NCBI GenBank assembly: GCA_025937075.1
Contig: JAICSD010000146.1
Span: 1-9,469 of the forward strand
DNA: 9,469 nt
From: Vicinamibacteria bacterium
Lineage (GTDB): Bacteria > Acidobacteriota > Vicinamibacteria > Vicinamibacterales > 2-12-FULL-66-21
Direction: 5' to 3'
Shown here: in pieces, positions 1 to 6,171 of the stretch
Position numbering within the stretch: the first letter of the stretch is position 1
Layout of the letters: the number at the start of each line of letters is the position of its first letter
Program-made: the position numbers and the translations under genes
Notes under the pieces: generated by a model
Told to the model about the DNA's origin: nothing
Seen by the model: only the letters and a program-made list of their open reading frames with translations
Databases searched by the model: none

Positions 1-2
1 CG

Positions 3-51
3 TGCGGAGTGCGGGGTGCGGCGTGGGGGGTGCGGGGTGCGGAGTGCGAGG
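3..51. repeat. Tandem heptamer array, TGCGGAG-like
   Basis: Seven consecutive 7-base units can be read from position 3: TGCGGAG, TGCGGGG, TGCGGCG, TGGGGGG, TGCGGGG, TGCGGAG and TGCGAGG. The period is exactly 7, so no reading frame is kept through the array and I treat it as non-coding. It lies directly upstream of hairpin copy A. The array may begin before the window. Confidence 0.85.
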
Positions 52-55
52 CGAC

Positions 56-166
56 GGGGGCGCGGACGGGGCGCCCCGCTTCGCGCGGAGGCGGCTCCCC
101 GTCGACACGTCTTTTCGGCCGCCGAGCACGAAGTGGGGCTGTCCGCGCTGGGGCCCCGTCGCGCTC
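56..166 (+). repeat. Three-stem hairpin repeat, copy A
   Basis: Sequence and structure match a second copy at 6030-6158 in the same orientation. The outer stem pairs 60-67 with 141-148. A five-base GGGGC bulge (68-72) follows. The middle stem pairs 73-83 with 129-139, with one G-T wobble (78/134). The inner stem pairs 90-95 with 118-123. A 22-base loop (96-117) carries CCCCGT and a TCTTTT run, and the single-stranded GAGCA at 124-128 is conserved in both copies. Weaker similarity continues through GGGGCCCC (150-157) to GTCGCGCTC. It lies about 100 bases beyond the stop of the minus-strand permease gene. No protein is evident. It could be a structured RNA in a 3' region, a terminator-like element or a REP/MITE-like mobile repeat; the window does not decide between them. 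Confidence 0.8.
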
Positions 167-186
167 AGTCGAGGGTGGAAGACGCG

Positions 187-235
187 TGCGGCGTGCGGCG
201 TGCGGAATGCGGCGTGCGGGTTGCGAGGCGCGAGG
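187..235. repeat. Tandem heptamer array, TGCGGCG-like
   Basis: Seven 7-base units run from 187: TGCGGCG twice, TGCGGAA, TGCGGCG, TGCGGGT, TGCGAGG and CGCGAGG. It has the same period and a closely related unit to the array at 3-51, so the two arrays bracket hairpin copy A. It ends about ten bases from the permease stop codon at 246-248. Bases 1-245 otherwise contain no gene I can support. Confidence 0.8.
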
Positions 236-245
236 CGGGTGGCGC

Positions 246-3020
246 CTACTCGATGCGGAGCGCGCGGATCGGATCCAGGCTCGACGCGCGACGTGCGGGG
301 ATGAACGACGCGAGCACCGCGGAGGCCCCGAGCAGGACGAGCGCGCCGAGGAACGACATCGGATCGTAGATCCCAATGCCGTACAACTGCGATTGCAGCA
401 GCCGCGCGACGCCGAGCGCCGCCGGCACACCGATCGCCAGACCGACCGCGAGTTGGCCGAGCGCCCCGCGAATCACGCTCCGGACGACTTCGACACGCGT
501 CGCACCGATGGCCATGCGGATGCCGATCTCCCGCGTGCGGCGCGACACGGCATAGCTCGTGACGCCGTACAAACCCAGACAGGCGAGCAGCAGCGCCACG
601 ACACCGAACGCCGCGCTCAGCCGCGCCAGCAGGGCGTCGCCCGTGAACTGACGCGCGATCTGCTCGTCGAGCGTGATGACCGTCTTCACCGTGATCCGCC
701 GGTCCACCTCCGCGAGTGCCTGCCGGATCTGCGCTTCGAGGCCGCGCGCGGTATTGGAAACGACGAGTTCGATCGTCGCGGGATATTGCGATCGGTCCAG
801 GCCTTCGTCTGAATCGGACACTCCAGCCGCGCGCGAACGCTGCAGGAAGGGGAGAAAGAACATCGGGGGCTGCGCGCGGCGGCCGTCCTGGTATCTCGCA
901 TCGCCAACGATGCCGACAATCTGGAAGATTCGGTTCGACGGATCGGATCCGAAGCCGATGCGGCGTCCGATCGGGTCGGCGTCGCCGAAAAACTTCCGCG
1001 CAAAGGTGGCCGACACCACGGCGACCGGCGTCGAGGACGGCGTGTCCGCCTGCGTGACCGCGCGGCCTCGCAGGACAGGTGTCCCCGTCGTTTCAAAATA
1101 GGCGGGGCTTACCCGGTTCCACGATGCGGTCAGCCGTTCGCTCGTGCCGTGGCCGTCGACCGAGATCAGCGACGACCAGTTGTCTCCGGACATCGGGCTG
1201 TACAGCGAGAACGCCGCATCCTGGATGCCGGGAATCCGGCGCAGCCGTTCCTGGATCTGCGTGTAGACCTCGGGCAGGCGATCTTGCGGGATGGTCTGCA
1301 GGGAGGGGGCGAGGTCGGCCAACACGCGCGCGGTGCGCTGAAAGCCGAAGTCCTGCGCCTGCAGGTTCACCAGCGTGCGCGCCAGCAGCACGGCGCACGT
1401 CACGAGGACGAGCGAGATGGCGATCTGCAGCGCGACGAGACCGCGGCGAAGACGTCCGCCCCGGTCCGAGGTCGCGCGGCCGGTCCCGCGCATCGCCTCG
1501 ATCGGATCGGTGCGCGACCCGAGCACTGCGGGTGCAATGCCAAAGAGGACGCCGGTGGCCAGCGAGATGGCCAGGGCGACGAACATCACGGTCCCGGAAG
1601 GAGACGGATCGACCGGCAGCGTGGCGCCGCGCATGGCAAGCGCCACGATCGCCCGGGCACCCGCGAACGCGATCCACAATCCGAGGGCGCCGCCGGCACA
1701 GGCAAGCAGCACGCTTTCGATGAGCGCCTGCCGGACGAGTCGGACGCGCGGCGCCCCGAGCGCAACACAGACTGCGGTTTCGGTCCGGCGTGCCATGCCG
1801 CGCGCCAACAACAGGTTGGCAAGGTTCGCACACGCAATCAGCAGAACGGCAGCCGCGATGCCCTGCAGCAGCTTCAATCCGGGCGCGATCTCATTCGTGA
1901 ACACACGCACCCCGGCCGCCGCCGAGCCGACGGTGACGCGCTGCCGCGGGATCTGCTGGCGTTCCTCGGCCGTCAGGTCCAGGCTGCCGGCGATCCAGTG
2001 CTGCAGCGAGGCGGTCAATTTCGCGTTGAGTGCCGGCAACGAGACACCAGGCCTGACTCGCCCGATTGCGTACAACCAGTTCGCGGGTTTGTTCGTGAGC
2101 AGGTCCGCCGCCGGCTGAAGGAGCGGTTCGGTCGAGAGCGGCACCCAGAGATCGGGCGGATCGGGTTGGATCGTCTCGCCGTAGAAGGTCTGCGACGCGA
2201 TGCCCACGATCGTCGCGGGAACGCCGTTCACGGTCACGGTCGCACCGACGATGGCCGGATTGCGATCGAACCGTTCGTTCCAGGCGCGGTAGCTCAGCAC
2301 CGCGGCCGTCGGCGCGCCGGGACGGTCATCGTCGATCTGCAGCAAACGGCCGGCTGCCGGCACGACTTCGAACGTCTGGAAATAGTTACCCGACACAAAA
2401 GACGCGTAGATCGTGTCGTCGGGCGCGTCCGACCCGGGGCGACCGATCGTCATGGAGCGCGCATGCGCCTGAAAAGCGGCGAGGTTCGCGAACTCCGGCG
2501 TCGAATCGCGCAGGTGGCGATACAGCTCGTACGAAAAGAGCGAGTACGAGCCGGCGAGCCCGGTAGCGACGCAGCACGCGTTCGAGTCGCCGAGACGATA
2601 CAACTCGGCCGGACGAGGCACTGGAAGCTCCTGTACGAGCATCCGATCGATGAGGGTGAAAATGGCCATGTTGCCGCCGATGCCGATCGCGAGCGTGGCG
2701 ATCGCAATCGCGGTGAACGCCGGCGCCGACCGCAGCCGGCGAGCGGCAATAGCGATATCGCCGCGCAGTCCTCGTCCCACCGCCATGGACATCCTCCTCG
2801 TCGCGCTTCCCGACAGCCGCAATCGCTCGACGAGCAGCGGCGGGATGGACGCTGCGACCTGCCGCCGCGCCCAGCGCGTCGCCTCGGCGCCGCCCGTGGA
2901 CGCCGCGCGCGCCGCTGTCTCCTCGTCGTAGTCGTCCAGGATCGCGTGGCGATGCCGCTTCGGTGCGGCGATCGCGAGCAGCCGACGTGCGAGCGGCGCA
3001 ACTGGTCGTCTGGGACTCAT
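246..3020 (-). CDS. ADOP-type ABC permease (MacB/FtsX family, orphan)
   Basis: A 924-residue inner-membrane protein of the MacB/FtsX class in the duplicated 'ADOP' arrangement. Residues about 1-100 are a soluble prefix typical of ADOP proteins. A first membrane segment lies near 103-123 and is followed by a periplasmic MacB-like core (about 130-380). The first FtsX membrane block (about 383-505) has the LLACANLANLLLAR-type signature. A linker membrane segment is at about 526-548, and a second periplasmic core spans 565-790. The second FtsX block (about 800-912) contains TREIGIRMAIGA and ends in the usual IPARRAS..DPIRALR tail. The start at 3020 is chosen because its ATG overlaps the padR stop as ATGA; the frame stays open 33 codons further upstream, inside padR. 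No ATPase gene is adjacent, as is normal for ADOPs, so the transported substrate and energy source cannot be read from the sequence. Expression is probably controlled by the coupled PadR. Confidence 0.93.
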   Translation of the reverse strand: MSPRRPVAPLARRLLAIAAPKRHRHAILDDYDEETAARAASTGGAEATRWARRQVAASIPPLLVERLRLSGSATRRMSMAVGRGLRGDIAIAARRLRSAPAFTAIAIATLAIGIGGNMAIFTLIDRMLVQELPVPRPAELYRLGDSNACCVATGLAGSYSLFSYELYRHLRDSTPEFANLAAFQAHARSMTIGRPGSDAPDDTIYASFVSGNYFQTFEVVPAAGRLLQIDDDRPGAPTAAVLSYRAWNERFDRNPAIVGATVTVNGVPATIVGIASQTFYGETIQPDPPDLWVPLSTEPLLQPAADLLTNKPANWLYAIGRVRPGVSLPALNAKLTASLQHWIAGSLDLTAEERQQIPRQRVTVGSAAAGVRVFTNEIAPGLKLLQGIAAAVLLIACANLANLLLARGMARRTETAVCVALGAPRVRLVRQALIESVLLACAGGALGLWIAFAGARAIVALAMRGATLPVDPSPSGTVMFVALAISLATGVLFGIAPAVLGSRTDPIEAMRGTGRATSDRGGRLRRGLVALQIAISLVLVTCAVLLARTLVNLQAQDFGFQRTARVLADLAPSLQTIPQDRLPEVYTQIQERLRRIPGIQDAAFSLYSPMSGDNWSSLISVDGHGTSERLTASWNRVSPAYFETTGTPVLRGRAVTQADTPSSTPVAVVSATFARKFFGDADPIGRRIGFGSDPSNRIFQIVGIVGDARYQDGRRAQPPMFFLPFLQRSRAAGVSDSDEGLDRSQYPATIELVVSNTARGLEAQIRQALAEVDRRITVKTVITLDEQIARQFTGDALLARLSAAFGVVALLLACLGLYGVTSYAVSRRTREIGIRMAIGATRVEVVRSVIRGALGQLAVGLAIGVPAALGVARLLQSQLYGIGIYDPMSFLGALVLLGASAVLASFIPARRASSLDPIRALRIE

Positions 3021-3349
3021 CGCGGCTCTGTTCGCGGTTTCCAGCCCTGCATCATCCTCGACAGCATCGCGGTCGAGTGCTCGAGCGCCCGTTCCCCCGG
3101 GGCCGTCAGCATGAAGCATTTGCGCGCGCGCCCGCCCTGTATGGGCAACGGCGCCGACATCTGGTGCCGGACCATGCCCTTGTCCTCGAGACGCGCCAGC
3201 GTCGCATAGACCGCCCCAATCGAGACGCCGCGGCGCGTCCGCCCTTCGATCTGCTGGCGAATCGTGATGCCATACGCCTCGTCTCCGAGCCGCGCCAGCG
3301 CCAGCATCACGTAGAGTTCGAACTCCCCGAGGAAGTCACCTTTCGGCAT
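3017..3349 (-). CDS. PadR-family transcriptional regulator
   Basis: A 110-residue winged-helix repressor of the PadR family. The N-terminal part (GEFELYVMLALARLGDEAYGITI) and the recognition-helix and wing region (SIGAVYATLARLEDKGMV, about residues 43-60) are typical, followed by a wing ending in KCFMLTAPGERAL. The length matches short PadR proteins fused by operon to ADOP permeases. Its stop overlaps the permease ATG by four bases, so the two are probably co-transcribed and translationally coupled. It likely autoregulates the pair; a small palindrome lies over its candidate -10 element. The inducer is unknown. Confidence 0.93.
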   Translation of the reverse strand: MPKGDFLGEFELYVMLALARLGDEAYGITIRQQIEGRTRRGVSIGAVYATLARLEDKGMVRHQMSAPLPIQGGRARKCFMLTAPGERALEHSTAMLSRMMQGWKPRTEPR

Positions 3350-3368
3350 AGCCGCTGAGCCCCGCGCC

Positions 3369-3381
3369 TTTGTTATACAAA
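3369..3381. promoter_or_regulatory. Candidate PadR operator (TTTGT-TAT-ACAAA palindrome)
   Basis: A perfect 5-base inverted repeat with a 3-base centre, AT-rich in an otherwise very GC-rich spacer, 20 bases upstream of padR. It covers the candidate -10 hexamer, the position expected for a self-repressing PadR site. Assignment to PadR is inference from position and symmetry. Confidence 0.45.
3372..3377 (-). promoter_or_regulatory. Candidate -10 element for padR-ADOP
   Basis: Read on the minus strand this is TATAAC, a five-of-six match to the sigma70 -10 consensus, 22 bases before the padR ATG. No convincing -35 is visible at the standard distance (the hexamer there is TCGCGC), so the promoter may depend on other contacts. 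It sits in the middle of the palindrome at 3369-3381. Confidence 0.5.
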
Positions 3382-3413
3382 CGCGTACTTAGACGCGCGA
3401 CGCGCGCCAAAGG

Positions 3414-3442
3414 TTGCCGCGGTCAACGGCCGGGGATACACT
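3414..3442 (+). promoter_or_regulatory. Candidate promoter for pntAB-pntB
   Basis: TTGCCG (3414-3419) and TACACT (3437-3442) are separated by exactly 17 bases, each matching four of six positions of the sigma70 consensus. Transcription would begin near 3449, giving a leader of about 83 bases that contains the hairpin at 3451-3468. Confidence 0.4.
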
Positions 3443-3450
3443 GCGCGCGG

Positions 3451-3468
3451 GCAGGCCCGAAGGCCTGC
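3451..3468 (+). other. Perfect GC-rich hairpin in the pnt leader
   Basis: GCAGGCC (3451-3457) and GGCCTGC (3462-3468) form a 7-bp stem closed by a CGAA loop. No T-tract follows, so it does not look like an intrinsic terminator. A second GGCCTGC occurs at 3500-3506, just before the pntAB ribosome binding site, and could compete for the same left arm. Confidence 0.6.
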
Positions 3469-3531
3469 GCTACGCACCGCGGAATGCGGGCCACGTGCGG
3501 GCCTGCGCAACCTACGTCACGGAGCCGTCCG

Positions 3532-3834
3532 ATGCCCAATACCGATATCTGGTCGATGCTCTTCGTGTTCGTGCTGGCGACGTTCGTCGGCCTTCAGGTG
3601 ATTCAGAACGTGTCGCGGCTGCTGCACACGCCCCTCATGTCCCTCACCAACGCCATCTCGGCCATTGCCGTCGTCGAGTCCATCGCCATCACCGGCGCGA
3701 ACTATCCGACCCCGATCCGCATCCTTGGTGTGATCGCCGTGTTTGCCTCCATCACCAACATCGTGAGCGGGTTCCTCATCACGAACCGCATGCTCAAGAT
3801 GTTCAAGACGACCCGCCGTGGAGAGACCCGATGA
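3532..3834 (+). CDS. pntAB: NAD(P) transhydrogenase alpha-2 subunit (membrane)
   Basis: A 100-residue, three-helix membrane protein corresponding to the alpha-2 subunit (membrane domain dII, first part) of proton-translocating NAD(P) transhydrogenase in species with a split alpha chain. Membrane segments lie near residues 8-26, 42-55 and 62-82. The family signature around HTPLMSLTNAIS is present at about residues 32-43. The ATG at 3532 is chosen because GGAG (3521-3524) lies 7 bases upstream and the protein then starts at the usual family position; the frame is open further upstream without family similarity. Its stop overlaps the pntB ATG by four bases. Normally an alpha-1 (NAD-binding, dI) gene precedes it, but here the upstream neighbour is the divergent padR. 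Confidence 0.93.
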   Translation: MPNTDIWSMLFVFVLATFVGLQVIQNVSRLLHTPLMSLTNAISAIAVVESIAITGANYPTPIRILGVIAVFASITNIVSGFLITNRMLKMFKTTRRGETR

Positions 3835-5246
3835 TCTCGGCCAACGTCGTCCCGTTCGCCTACCTGGTGGCGACGGTTCTGTTCATCCTGTCCCTGCGGT
3901 GGATGAATGATCCCAAGACGGCGCGCCACGCCGTCAACGCCGGCGTGGCCGCGATGCTCATCGCCGTGGGCGCGACGTGGATCGAGCCAGAGGTGGTGAA
4001 CCACCTGTGGATCGTCCTCGGCATCATCGGCGGAGTCATCGTCGGCATACCGCTGTCACGGGTGCCGCTCACCGCGGTGCCGCAGCGGACCGCGCTGTCG
4101 CACGCGTTCGGCGGGGCTGCGGCCGGCCTCGTGGGCGTTGCGTACTACTACCTGTGGTGGAGCCAGGACCCGGGCCATCTGACGCCGTTCCGGACGACGG
4201 CGCTCATCACCGAGAACATCCTGGGGTTCCTGACGTTCACCGGCAGCTTGATGGCGGCCGGTAAGCTTCAGGAGGTCAAGTGGATTCCTCAGCGGCCGGT
4301 CACCTACAAGGGCCAGAACATCGTCAACATGGGCCTGCTGATTGCTGCCGTGGCGATCGGCGTCTGGGTGGTCCTGAATCCCACGACGGTCCTGGCCGCG
4401 AGACTGTTTCCCGTCGTCATTCTGCTGGCGCTGCTGTTCGGGGTCCTGCTGATCATTCCGATCGGCGGAGCCGACATGCCGACGGTGATCGCGATTCTGA
4501 ATTCGTATGCGGGATTGTCGGCATCCGCCCTCGGCTTCGTCGTCGGCAACAAACTGCTGGTCACCGCGGGCGCGCTCGACGGCTCGAGCGGTCTGATCCT
4601 CGCGGTCATCATGTGCCGCGCGATGAACCGCTCGTTCACCAACGTGCTGTTCGGAGCGTTCGGCCAGGTCAAGGCCTCCACGGCGGCAGGCGAACAGAAG
4701 ACGGTGAAGAGCGCGACGCCGCAGGACGTCGCGGATCTTCTCAGCAACGCCGAGCACGTCGTCATCGTGCCGGGGTATGGGATGGCCGTCGCCCAGGCCC
4801 AGCACCGGGTCCACGAACTCTACGATCAACTCACCAAGCGCGGCGTCGACGTGAAATTCGCGATCCATCCGGTGGCGGGACGTATGCCGGGCCACATGAA
4901 CGTGCTGCTCGCCGAGGCGGAGATCCCGTACGAGTCGCTCGTCGAAATGGACGACATCAATCCGGAGATGCCCCAGACCGACGTCTGCCTCGTCGTCGGG
5001 GCGAACGACGTGGTGAACCCCGCCGCACGGCACGACAAGAACAGCCCGATTTTCGGGATGCCGATCATCGATGCGGACAGGGCGCACACCGTCGTGGCGA
5101 TCAAGCGTTCGATGAACCCGGGGTTTGCGGGGATCGACAACGAGCTGTATTTCGACGACAAGACGTTGATGGCCTTCGGTGATGCCAAGCAGGTCATCGG
5201 CGATATCGTCAAAGCCGTGGCTGGCGAAGCTGCCATGGCGCACTGA
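3831..5246 (+). CDS. pntB: NAD(P) transhydrogenase beta subunit
   Basis: A 471-residue beta subunit, close to the usual family length. The N-terminal two-thirds are membrane helices (dII). The signature block begins GGADMP at residue 212 and runs through the LNSYAG and GALDGSSG stretches to MCRAMNRSF at 261. The C-terminal dIII domain binds NADP(H): GYGMAVAQAQ at 315, GRMPGHMNVLLAEA at 350, GANDVVNP at 390, KRSMNPGFAG at 425 and FGDAK at 449. All the hallmark motifs are intact, so the protein should be functional. It would exchange hydride between NAD(H) and NADP(H), coupled to proton passage, with alpha-2 and a separately encoded alpha-1. GGAGAG (3820-3825) precedes the ATG by 5 bases inside the end of pntAB, and the genes overlap as ATGA. 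Confidence 0.97.
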   Translation: MISANVVPFAYLVATVLFILSLRWMNDPKTARHAVNAGVAAMLIAVGATWIEPEVVNHLWIVLGIIGGVIVGIPLSRVPLTAVPQRTALSHAFGGAAAGLVGVAYYYLWWSQDPGHLTPFRTTALITENILGFLTFTGSLMAAGKLQEVKWIPQRPVTYKGQNIVNMGLLIAAVAIGVWVVLNPTTVLAARLFPVVILLALLFGVLLIIPIGGADMPTVIAILNSYAGLSASALGFVVGNKLLVTAGALDGSSGLILAVIMCRAMNRSFTNVLFGAFGQVKASTAAGEQKTVKSATPQDVADLLSNAEHVVIVPGYGMAVAQAQHRVHELYDQLTKRGVDVKFAIHPVAGRMPGHMNVLLAEAEIPYESLVEMDDINPEMPQTDVCLVVGANDVVNPAARHDKNSPIFGMPIIDADRAHTVVAIKRSMNPGFAGIDNELYFDDKTLMAFGDAKQVIGDIVKAVAGEAAMAH

Positions 5247-5251
5247 GAGAA

Positions 5252-5363
5252 CTCCCAACTCCCAACGCCCAACTCCCAACGTCCAACGCCCAACTCCCAA
5301 CTCCCAAGCTGGTTCTCCTGGGAGTTCCTTGGGATTTGGGGATTGGCAGTTGGGCGTTGGCAG
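5252..5363. repeat. CTCCCAA heptamer array with inverted half
   Basis: Eight 7-base units run from 5252 to 5307: mostly CTCCCAA, with CGCCCAA twice and CGTCCAA once. After a short non-repeat stretch the reverse complement of the unit returns at about 5329-5363 (TTGGGAT, TTGGCAG, TTGGGCG, TTGGCAG). AACTCCCA (5299-5306) pairs perfectly with TGGGAGTT (5319-5326). CCAACGCCCAA (5283-5293) pairs perfectly with TTGGGCGTTGG (5350-5360). The array begins five bases after the pntB stop and may form a cruciform or a 3' RNA hairpin. Confidence 0.85.
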
Positions 5364-5493
5364 CGAAGAAATCAAAATCTGCAATCCGCTAGACAATTCT
5401 GGGTCTTCCCCCCATCTCTACCGTGCCTGCATCCGCTTGAAATACACGCATTTGCAGTGCAGGCGCGTTGGCACGCCGGCAGCATTGGGCGAG

Positions 5494-5503
5494 GGAGGAG
5501 GGA
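5494..5503 (+). promoter_or_regulatory. Strong ribosome binding site deciding a GTG start
   Basis: GGAGGAGGGA lies directly before GTG at 5506. The GGAGG at 5494-5498 is 7 bases from the start codon. It fixes the start of the receiver protein although the frame is open back to 5179 through the repeat array. The 130 bases before it (5364-5493) show no gene; GCCTGCA (5425-5431) and TGCAGGC (5458-5464) could form a 7-bp stem. Confidence 0.75.
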
Positions 5504-5505
5504 CC

Positions 5506-5922
5506 GTGAAGGGATACCAATTCGGTCAGGCCGCCGCGACCCGGAGTTCGACGGTGCTCATCGTCGATGCGGCCGGCGTGCGCGACGTCTATCCCGAGTA
5601 CCTCGATTTCTGCGGGTTCAAGGTGCTGAGCGCGCACGGGGCCGGCGAGGCGCTCGACCTCGCCCAGGCGCACCGCCCGGACGTCATACTCGTGGACATC
5701 GCGCGCATGGCGGCGAATACGGGCGCCGATGCGATCCGCGCGCTGAAGGCGCTCGCGGCGACCGCCGCAATCCCGGTCGTGGCGCTGATCAATCTCGCGT
5801 CGAGCGACGATTCGGAAGATGTGCGCGCGGCTGGAGCGGATGTGTACCTCTCGAAGCCATGCGTGCCGTCACAGATCGCGCGCGCGATCCGCGCGCTCCT
5901 GCTCTGGCCGCGGCGACGATGA
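5506..5922 (+). CDS. Stand-alone response-regulator receiver domain, degenerate
   Basis: A 138-residue protein consisting almost entirely of a CheY-like receiver domain (residues about 15-132), with no output domain. The fold pattern is clear: TVLIVDAAG, the helix around YPEYLDFCGFKVL, RPDVILVDIA, AIPVVALIN and AGADVYLSKPC. Of the phosphorylation residues, the candidate phospho-acceptor Asp64 and Lys117 are kept. The second Asp of the acidic pair is Ala22, and the conserved Thr/Ser is Ile95. The usual MPGMxG after the phospho-Asp is replaced. Metal binding and phospho-switching may therefore be weakened or lost. The GTG start is set by the strong ribosome binding site. It is separated from pntB by the 5252-5363 repeat and is probably a separate unit. 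The family is certain; the partner kinase and target are unknown. Confidence 0.85.
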   Translation: MKGYQFGQAAATRSSTVLIVDAAGVRDVYPEYLDFCGFKVLSAHGAGEALDLAQAHRPDVILVDIARMAANTGADAIRALKALAATAAIPVVALINLASSDDSEDVRAAGADVYLSKPCVPSQIARAIRALLLWPRRR

Positions 5923-5938
5923 ACTGCTTCGCTGATAA

Positions 5939-5987
5939 CTCCCAACTCCCAACTCCCAACTCCCAATTCCCAACTCCCAATTCAGAA
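5939..5987. repeat. CTCCCAA heptamer array downstream of the receiver gene
   Basis: Exact 7-base units CTCCCAA at 5939, 5946, 5953 and 5960, then TTCCCAA, CTCCCAA (5974) and a decayed TTCAGAA. On the minus strand this is (TTGGGAG)n, with GGG runs separated by four bases, the classic pattern for a G-quadruplex. It begins 16 bases after the receiver stop and precedes hairpin copy B. Confidence 0.85.
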
Positions 5988-6029
5988 TCCGCGCTTGCTG
6001 GGTGAAGCTGGCGTGGGCGCATCAGCGGT

Positions 6030-6158
6030 GGGGGCGCGGCCGGGGCGCCCCACGTCGCGCCGCAGGCGCGTTCCCCGTGATCTGTCTTTTTCCGCGCCGA
6101 GCACGACGTGGGGCCGGCCGCGCGGCGCCGCGCGGGGGCCCCACCGGGTCGCGCCCTC
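6030..6158 (+). repeat. Three-stem hairpin repeat, copy B
   Basis: Second copy of the element at 56-166, in the same orientation. The outer stem pairs 6034-6041 with 6116-6123. The GGGGC bulge is at 6042-6046. The perfect middle stem pairs 6047-6057 with 6104-6114, and the inner stem pairs 6065-6070 with 6093-6098. The terminal loop (6071-6092) is 22 bases, as in copy A, and GAGCA (6099-6103) is conserved. An additional 14-base perfect palindrome, GCGCGGCGCCGCGC (6120-6133), is present here but not in copy A; it overlaps the outer right arm and could compete with that stem. The element fills the convergent spacer between the receiver gene and the propeller gene, about 50 bases past the latter's stop, where it could act as a bidirectional transcription stop. 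Confidence 0.8.
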
Positions 6159-6171
6159 GACGAATGACGTG

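Noticed and set aside
3021..3119. 33-codon N-terminal extension of the permease
   Set aside because: It lies within padR; the ATGA overlap at 3017-3020 gives a natural start with the normal ADOP N-terminus.
1149..3209. 686-codon open frame on the plus strand
   Set aside because: It is antisense to the ADOP permease, is rich in Arg, Gly and Gln without domain motifs, and is explained by high-GC codon bias of the true gene.
3451..3468. Intrinsic terminator
   Set aside because: The hairpin is strong, but no T-tract follows on either strand, and it lies in the leader of the pnt genes.
5252..5307. CRISPR array
   Set aside because: Units are 7 bases with no spacers; this is a simple tandem repeat.
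4056..5396. 446-codon open frame on the minus strand
   Set aside because: It is antisense to pntB, whose motifs are intact; the composition (His, Arg, Asp rich) is typical of a shadow frame.
5179..5505. Upstream extension of the receiver gene through pntB and the repeat
   Set aside because: It translates the heptamer array; the strong ribosome binding site directly before GTG at 5506 marks the real start.
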